From contig JANTQA010000023.1 in NCBI GenBank assembly GCA_027625915.1, positions 7,378,001-7,442,000 on the forward strand: a DNA stretch of 64,000 bases. The letters are read 5' to 3'. The translations under genes were made by a program, and so were the position numbers. Under the pieces are notes generated by a model. It was not told where the DNA came from. It saw only the letters and a list, made by a program, of their open reading frames with translations, and made no database searches. Shown here piece by piece: positions 58,166 to 64,000 of this stretch; within the stretch, counting starts at the first letter, position 1, and the number at the start of each line of letters is the position of its first letter. The DNA comes from Anaeramoeba flamelloides. Its lineage: Eukaryota; Metamonada; Anaeramoebidae.

Positions 58166-58869
58166 TTTCAAAATTATTATATACGATGAAAAAAATAAGA
58201 AATGAAGATTAAAATGTGAAAAAATATTCTGCTGTTTGAATAATAAATTGGATAAATTTTCACCAAATTTTCATATTTTTCAATTAAAAATTTTTGACCT
58301 TAAGGATTCGTAGTTTATCTAAAGTCTTCAAACAAAAAAAAAAAAAAGGAGATAAATAAATAAATAGTAGACACAAATCGCAATTTATTCCTGAAAATAT
58401 CTTCTTTTTGAAAAGGAGAAATTGAAAATGAATCGTCAATTTTTTCCCATTTATTATTCAAATACCAGTATTCCAATTTTGAATTTTTCAAAAGAAATTT
58501 TTCTTCTAATATCACTTTAAAACCTTTAAACAGATTTAATTAATCCAGAAAAATTATTCCCATTTGGATGGAAAATGGTTTCGTATCCTACTTTCACAAA
58601 ATGTAAAAGATTTCAAAAATAATATCCATTTTATAGCTCTTTTAATATTGATCTAAGGTCAAGGAGAGAAAAAAACAAAAGAAAAAAAAAATTAAAATTA
58701 AATTAAATAAATTATTTTATTTTGAGAATTTTTTTTCATTTTTTCATCAAAATAATTCTGGGGTTAAAATAATCATTTTAATGGAATTTTTACAAATATA
58801 AATAGATTAATAAAAAAAATAAAGAGTTAGATAAAGAGATAACATCAGGTTTTAATTCAAAAGAAGTCC

Positions 58870-60837
58870 TTATCTATGAAATTTAATCACCTTAATTATT
58901 TTCAAATCTACTTTTGTACATTTTATTTCAACCAAAAGTCGGAAAAACCACCCTAAAGCCAAAAAGGAGAGGGTATAGAAAAGAAAAGGGTTAAAGATCA
59001 AAGGTCTTTTTTTAGGATCAGAGTAAAACAAAAGGTATGGCTGTAATCCGTCAATGTGAAAGGTTTCCTTAATTTTCTCTTTCTTGTCATGCCTTAGGAG
59101 TTCTAATGAAAAATCCTTTTTGAGTTGATCGTAGTCCTCTTGATCCAATTCTGTTTCGAATTTCAATTCCTGTTGACACCGAAGCCTGAGGATTTTGTAA
59201 TTTTGAGGAAATAAGGAAAATTCCAAGACGTTTCTGCAGCGGTCGTAGATTAAAGATCTTTTGTTACGATAGGTGACAACCTTTTTTTTGATGGTTTGTT
59301 TGTAATCGCGATAATTTACATTTGTATCGTCGTTGTGTACAAAACTGGTTTTGTTTTCATAATGGAATGCCTTGCCTTTCCAATTGATCATTATTTGATT
59401 CTGTTGAATTTTCTTCAAGTACTCTATTAATGGTATGGTTTTTTGGTTTATTGATTTGTTTTGAAAAGAAAGAACAATTATTGAAATTTCTGAATTTAGT
59501 AACAAAAATTGATCAAAAGAAGAAATTATTTTTTTTTGCAAAAAGAGAAAAGTAAAAGAATTGTAAAGAACAAACAAAGAAAAAAGAGTATCAAAGATTT
59601 ATTTTTTTAAATACCCAACAGTGGGTTGGTCGACTCTCAAATTATGAGGGTATGAGATTTGTATGAAACAAAACAAATAATGAGTAATTGGAAAAAATTT
59701 TAGAAAAGTTTTTTCAAAAAAGAGATTGAACTGTTTCCACATATATTATCGATGACACTTTAGAAAATATTTTTCTGGATCTCCTGACAAATATTTTTAA
59801 AATTAATTTTGCCGAATAATGAATTAAGTTGGATCTTTATTTAATTCCAGAAGTTTCTTGAAAATTGAGAGTGTTGTGGTTTGTTAAAACAGATTTTTTG
59901 GGACAAGATTTTCGAAATCGGAAAAGTAAAATTGTTTTTTTTCATACCCAAACTCAAATGATCAATTCTTATTTTCTTCCAAAGGTTTCTGATTTTGATG
60001 GTTTTCAAATCACAATTCTCATCATTTTAAAAAAAAAAAATAATTTTTAAAAAAGATCTTTAAAATGTAATTATCAAGAAGGAAGTAAAGAAGTAAAGAA
60101 GCCAAAGAGGAAAGAAAGTGTAAGTAAGGAAAAAGCATACCTGCAAGAGTTTCATTTGAAATGTTTTTCAAGTACTTTAATGTACTACTTTTCAAAAATT
60201 CTATCACATTGGCAATATATAATAATGCAAGAATGACGAGGTAGGACCAAATAACTGAGTTTTTGCAGAGTTGTTTTGAATGGTGGTTGAATGTTTTTTG
60301 ATTTGCAAAGCACCATATAGAAGAAATAAAAAAATAGAAAAAAGCGACTGTGAAAAACAAACTCAATAAATGGAAATTAATATGGTTTTTTGGTTGGTAT
60401 CCAAGATCGTTATCTTGCATCTGATCATTATTTCTGTTTTCGACATCTTGTGTGTGATCATTGCCATTGCCATTGGCATTGTCATTGGCGCTGTTAATGG
60501 GCGTATTGTAATAAGCACTATTCATGGGAGTATTGCTAACTTCAAGATTTTCTCTTTTCCATTGGTGTTTATGTTTATTTTTCTTTTGGTGTTTCTTGAT
60601 CTCTACATCAAAATCTGATAAAGTTTTTTTGTTTTTCTTTTCCAATTTTCTTATACCAGATAGAACACTTTCACTATCAGTGGGTATGGTATCTAAGGGA
60701 ATTGTTGTTAAATCCTTTTTCTGCTTTCTTTTATTTTTTTGAAGTTTGTTTAGAGAAACCTTATTGAGCTCCACGTGTTCTTGTTCAGACTTCTTTGGGG
60801 TCTTTGAAAATGTTGTGGGTTGTGTTTGATTTTTCAT
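58870..60837 (-). CDS. TMEM151-family membrane protein
   Basis: Exon 1 is 60837-60141 (ATG), exon 2 is 59489-58870 (TAA). The 651-bp intron (GCAG|GTATGC...TTCAG|AA) is phase 1 and gives 438 aa. Residues 1-150 are polar and Lys/Asn-rich, probably cytoplasmic. TM1 lies near 154-177 and TM2 near 194-215 (VIWSYLVILALLYIANVIEF). A conserved extramembrane block contains WKGKAFHYENK and VVTYRNKRSLIYDRCRNVLE. A DGLQPYLLFYSDPKKRPLIF motif precedes TM3 (about 398-419, SFLALGWFFRLLVEIKCTK). From memory of TMEM151A/B, the order ISYHYVR, Q-YHERV, D-DF-E-...FPDP--PPW, TM with WPLRVL-EYRT is reproduced. The animal proteins are poorly understood, mainly neuronal (TMEM151A is linked to dyskinesia). The biochemical role is unknown. 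Confidence 0.82.
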
Positions 60838-60930
60838 TTTCGTAAAAACGATTTTGAGAAAATATTTTTAATTGGCAATTGTTGAAACAAAAAGAAACAC
60901 AAGAAAAAAATGAAAAATTTTAGACATAAA

Positions 60931-61378
60931 CACGACAAGAATAGCACAAAAATTGAAGTCACTTTTTTTCCTAGCAACACTTTGTTTTTTTGAAATTGTT
61001 CCAAATTTTGAAAGGAATTAGAAGATCACAATGCAACAACTTACAATTTAAAAGTTTTTACAAGTTATACTTTTAAAAACATGTAATTTAAACAACTTTC
61101 CAATTTTTGGTTTTAATAAAAAGAGTTTCAGGTTATTGAAAGTTTACAAATATTTTTCTTTGAGGATTACTTTCAAAAATTTCAATTAAATTCAAAATGC
61201 TATCTTTTGTTAATTATTATTTTTAACCCCTTTTTTTGGCTTACAAAAGTTTGTATCAAGTATTTGAAATTTGAAAAAATATGAAAGAATCTCAGAGACT
61301 GAAATCTTGCAGACTGTCTGTCTGAAAGTTCGAAAAAGTCTTGAAAGTATTTGTATGGATTGTGCTATTCTTGTCGTG
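60931..61378. repeat. tandem-repeat unit bounded by a perfect 19-bp inverted repeat
   Basis: CACGACAAGAATAGCACAA (60931-60949) is exactly reverse complementary to 61360-61378. The enclosed unit is followed by a second, diverged copy (about 61395-61830). Shared order: GCACAAAAATTG then GTCACTTTTT, AATTTAAAAGTTTTTA, ATTTAAACAACTTTCCA / ATTAGCACAACTTTCCA, ATAAAAAGAGTTT, ACCCCTTTTT, AAGTCTT-AAAGTATTT. It lies just upstream of the TMEM151-like gene start. Function unknown. Confidence 0.75.
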
Positions 61379-62582
61379 AACAAAACAAAAAGAGTTCAAA
61401 AATTGCACAAAAATTGTTGTCACTTTTTCTAATTCAACACCTATTTGATTTTTTTGTGTAGTTAAACTAATGTTGATTGAAATTACAAAAATCCAAAAGC
61501 TAAAGTTTCAATTTAAAAGTTTTTAAAATTCAAACTTTTCTAAAATTGCAATTAGCACAACTTTCCACTTTACAGTATTCATAAAAAGAGTTTTCGCTTT
61601 TGGAAAGTTATCAAATCTTTTACTTTCTCAATAACTTTAAAAAATTTTAAACATTTGAAAATGGTTATCTTTTGAAAATTATTTTTTTTTGACCCCTTTT
61701 TAACTTATAAAAAACTTTTAACAAGTTTTAGAAATTTGAAAAATAAAAAAGAATATCAGTTATGGAGAGACGGAATCTGTAAGGATAAAAGTTCCAAAAA
61801 GTCTTCAAAGTATTTTTTGGGTTATCACATTTTTGTTATAAAAAATATGTTTACTTTGATTTTAAATTTTTTTGTTTTATTTATAGAAATTGTCTTTTGG
61901 TTTCTTTTTCAATTTTTCCTTAAAACGTTGAATTTAAATTTTTATAAAACCTAACAATATAAAGCAACTCCCAATCTATTTTTAGAGTAGTTCAAAAAAA
62001 CTTTGATTTGCGAATTTTTCTTAAAATTCTCTATTTGTGTCCTGTCGAAACTTTGAAAGAACAAATTGCAACTTTCAAATCAAAAACCTATCAATATCCA
62101 AAAAGATAAAAATTCCCTTTTTTTTTGGGAAATTGAAAATATTTCTTAAAAATTTACCAACAAAAATTTTAATTACAAAGAAACCTTCAACCGTTCTTAT
62201 TCGGGTATCTAGTAAACGTTCCTAGTCTTTCAATTTCATTTCTTGAGAAAATGTTGAAATGTAATAAATCGTAAATCTTCAACAATAAGTAGAGAAAATT
62301 TAGAAAATTTAGAAAAATAGAAAAACATAATTTATTGTAATTAATATTTAGGTTAAAGACAAATTTCTGAGAAAAAAATGTCAGGTTTGATAACGACTTT
62401 GTTCATATTTTTAAAAATTTTCTCTTCTAATTTTAGAAGAAAAAGTTAAAAATAGAATACTTTGGTTCAGAATTATAAACTGTTATTTTGACAAGAAAAG
62501 TATAACAATTTTCACTTCCTTTTTGATACCAATAACAAATTACATCACAATTCTTGGATAAATCTATTTGTTATAAGATAAT

Positions 62583-62885
62583 ATGGAAAATAAACGACAA
62601 ACCGATACCATTTATTTTTCAAAGGAACATTTACGTGAGAAGGTGTCGATTTTGAAACAATCATACTGTCATAAAAATAAACAATTAAACAATGTTTTAA
62701 TGCGAATTTTTGTGTTTAAACCAAAAAAAAAATTGAAAAAAAAAAGCCAAAGATTAAATTCGACACAAAAGTACAATTTTGTAATTTTAAAAAAAGATGA
62801 TTTTATTTTTTTATTTGAAAAGGTAAGGAATATTTCAGATAAAATTAGTAAAAAAAACAGAAAAAATAAAAATGGGAAAGTTTGA
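62583..62885 (+). CDS. possible first exon of an unidentified gene
   Basis: ATG 62583 opens 100 codons to TGA. The first 80 residues are protein-like (MENKRQTDTIYFSKEHLREK, then a Lys-rich patch, then KYNFVILKKDDFIFLFEK). They end at a good donor (AAAAG|GTAAGG at 62822), after which the frame becomes Lys/Asn-rich. This suggests an exon that splices onward. The TTTAG acceptor at 63202-63207 is a candidate, but in phase it would add only about 13 residues. No family is recognised. Confidence 0.35.
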   Translation: MENKRQTDTIYFSKEHLREKVSILKQSYCHKNKQLNNVLMRIFVFKPKKKLKKKSQRLNSTQKYNFVILKKDDFIFLFEKVRNISDKISKKNRKNKNGKV

Positions 62886-63467
62886 CAACAAAAATTTTCC
62901 CAAAAAGTTGGTTTAAGTCTGATAAAAAACCAATTAATTTTAAAACAAAAAATGTATTATTTTGTTGTAATACCTTTGATAAATTTAATAAATAGCATAT
63001 GTTGTAAAATTTTTTTGAATAAGTTCATGAAGTTGGGGTGTATCTGTTTTGTTTGGTTCTTAAACTCTTTGGTTGAAATTCCCAACTGACACCAATAATG
63101 TAAATTGGGATCTTTTATTTCTTTTTTCGAAAACCTCTTAATTAAAATTTTAAATAATTTAAAGTTTTAAAAAAAAGCCAAAAATTAGATATAATTGATC
63201 ATTTAGGGGATACAACGTTATTATATTACTGGGGTATGTTGTTGGTGAACACTTTTTGGCAGAATATACCCAATTTGTAATTGGAGACCTTCTGACTAAA
63301 ATGGTCAATATCCAAGATAATTTTTTTTTATATATTAATATTTAAGGACTATGTTTTGAGATGAAATTGGGGTAATCATGTATAAAAAAACCCTTGAAAC
63401 AGTTTGAAAAACCATATTAAATTTACAAACTTGGGAGTTCTTTGTAAAAAAATGGTGAATTTATTTC

Positions 63468-63516
63468 TTACCAATTTTTCTTGGCTGCTTTACCTCTTTT
63501 ACGAAAAATACGAACT
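63468..63516 (-). CDS. possible terminal exon, basic peptide (partial)
   Basis: On the minus strand a TTTTTTCAG acceptor (ending 63517) is followed by an open VRIFRKRGKAAKKNW and TAA at 63470-63468. Alternatively it reads into a GTAAGA donor just after the same point. The composition is GC-richer than the surroundings and resembles a ribosomal or other basic protein, but nothing specific is recognised. Upstream exons would lie toward 63600 and beyond. Another TTTTCAG lies near 63582. Confidence 0.25.
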
Positions 63517-64000
63517 CTGAAAAAAGATCAAGTTTCTAATTGCTATTATGGAGATACTAAAACGCAGAAGAATGTGTAACCTGAAAATAAAAACAAAAAA
63601 AAAAGGTGAAAAATACAAAGGTTCAAAGCAAATAAGTTTAAAAAGAAAAAAGTAATTCCAACAATTAAACAAAGATTCCCAAACAAAAATTCATAATCAA
63701 TTCATCAAATTTAATCAAATTAACGAAAAAGGAAAAAGGCTTTAATTTTTGGAGTCATTAATTAAAGATAGAATTAGATTTTTATTTTATTTTTTGATTT
63801 TATACTAATATTTCTTATAAACTCTTTTTTAAGTTCTTCATTTTTTTTTTTTCTTTTTTTCTAATTTCTGTTTTTACTTTATTATTCTGAACATAAGAAA
63901 ATTTGGGTATGTATTTCCCTTGAACAACCATAAAATCTATCATTTAACACCTGGATCACCTTAAAGAAAATTTAAGAAAAAGAACATTTAGAATGTAATT

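Larger units (their letters stand above)
54157..58869. other. convergent intergenic spacer
   Basis: 4.7 kb between the 3' ends of the RRM and TMEM151-like genes. The left 2.8 kb shows no gene or clear repeat. The right part holds repeat C copy 3 (56990-57590), then repeat B copy 3 (57600-58165) interrupted by a CAGT-type MITE. Slightly GC-richer text at 55440-55590 has no assignable frame or RNA motif. Confidence 0.6.
60838..64000. other. right-hand intergenic region with tandem repeat and possible exons
   Basis: Contains a two-copy tandem repeat of about 450 bp (60942-61378 and about 61395-61830) upstream of the TMEM151-like start, a 101-codon ORF (62583-62885) and a candidate minus-strand exon (63516-63468). 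A protein-like open stretch at 63208-63345 on the plus strand (GYNVIILLGYVVGEHFLAEY, then TQFVIGDLLTKM) follows a TTTAG acceptor, but its phase does not match the only upstream donor found. The final 300 bp show nothing assignable. Confidence 0.5.

Noticed and set aside
1-64000. Virus-like, LTR or Polinton-type elements, CRISPR arrays, bacterial operons
   Set aside because: No capsid, polymerase, integrase or reverse-transcriptase motif, no LTR pair and no spacer-repeat array was seen. Spliced genes and ribosomal protein eS24 mark the window as eukaryotic nuclear DNA.

Overview
The window is nuclear DNA from a free-living-type protist. It is strongly AT-rich, with pervasive A/T homopolymers. 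Genes sit far apart (roughly 3-5 kb spacers) and most multi-exon genes have short GT-AG introns of about 80-650 bp. Proteins carry Lys/Glu/Asn/Gln low-complexity tracts. Every confidently modelled gene stops at TAA. The K/E/N/Q style and gene content recall Anaeramoeba or amoebozoan genomes. This placement is by impression only: there is no rRNA or other taxonomic marker here, and no search was run.

Layout, left to right: a possible 3' gene end (1-195); a two-exon two-pass membrane protein (4276-5262, +); a TUG/ASPSCR1-like UBL-UBX protein (9949-11889, +), convergent with a giant Furry/Tao3/Mor2-like HEAT-type scaffold (20753-13419, -); an unrecognised two-exon protein (25181-24443, -); a coiled-coil protein with a Csm1/Pcs1 (monopolin)-like C-terminal domain (29968-31350, +); ribosomal protein eS24 in two exons (35012-34282, -); a possible 51-aa gene divergent from it; a six-exon heterotrimeric G-protein alpha subunit (40288-47642, +) with one 5.4-kb intron; a four-exon two-RRM protein (52117-54156, +); and a two-exon TMEM151-family membrane protein (60837-58870, -). 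Weak possible exons lie near the right edge. The joins were found by matching donor and acceptor phase and family alignment recalled from memory.

The genes do not form an operon or an obvious pathway. They are scattered housekeeping, signalling and cytoskeletal genes: translation (eS24), GPCR signalling (G alpha), cell polarity (Furry), p97/Cdc48 adaptor function (TUG), kinetochore or nucleolar cohesion (Csm1-like) and RNA binding.

The spacers hold most of the unusual structure. They are a mosaic of short, decayed, multi-copy repeats. These include a near-perfect 562-bp foldback with TTAA ends, a 1.2-kb TTAA-ended family with inverted termini and a short internal frame, two copies of a TA-flanked CAGT-ended MITE (one apparently inserted in another repeat), a CCCTAATAA-ended MITE with a relative in the G alpha intron, and a tandem array of 70-bp hairpins. 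No virus-like element, CRISPR array, rRNA or tRNA could be supported. I found no convincing new multi-gene system. The strongest leads are the protist TMEM151 and Csm1-like genes, the unrecognised gene at 24443-25181, and the repeat families.
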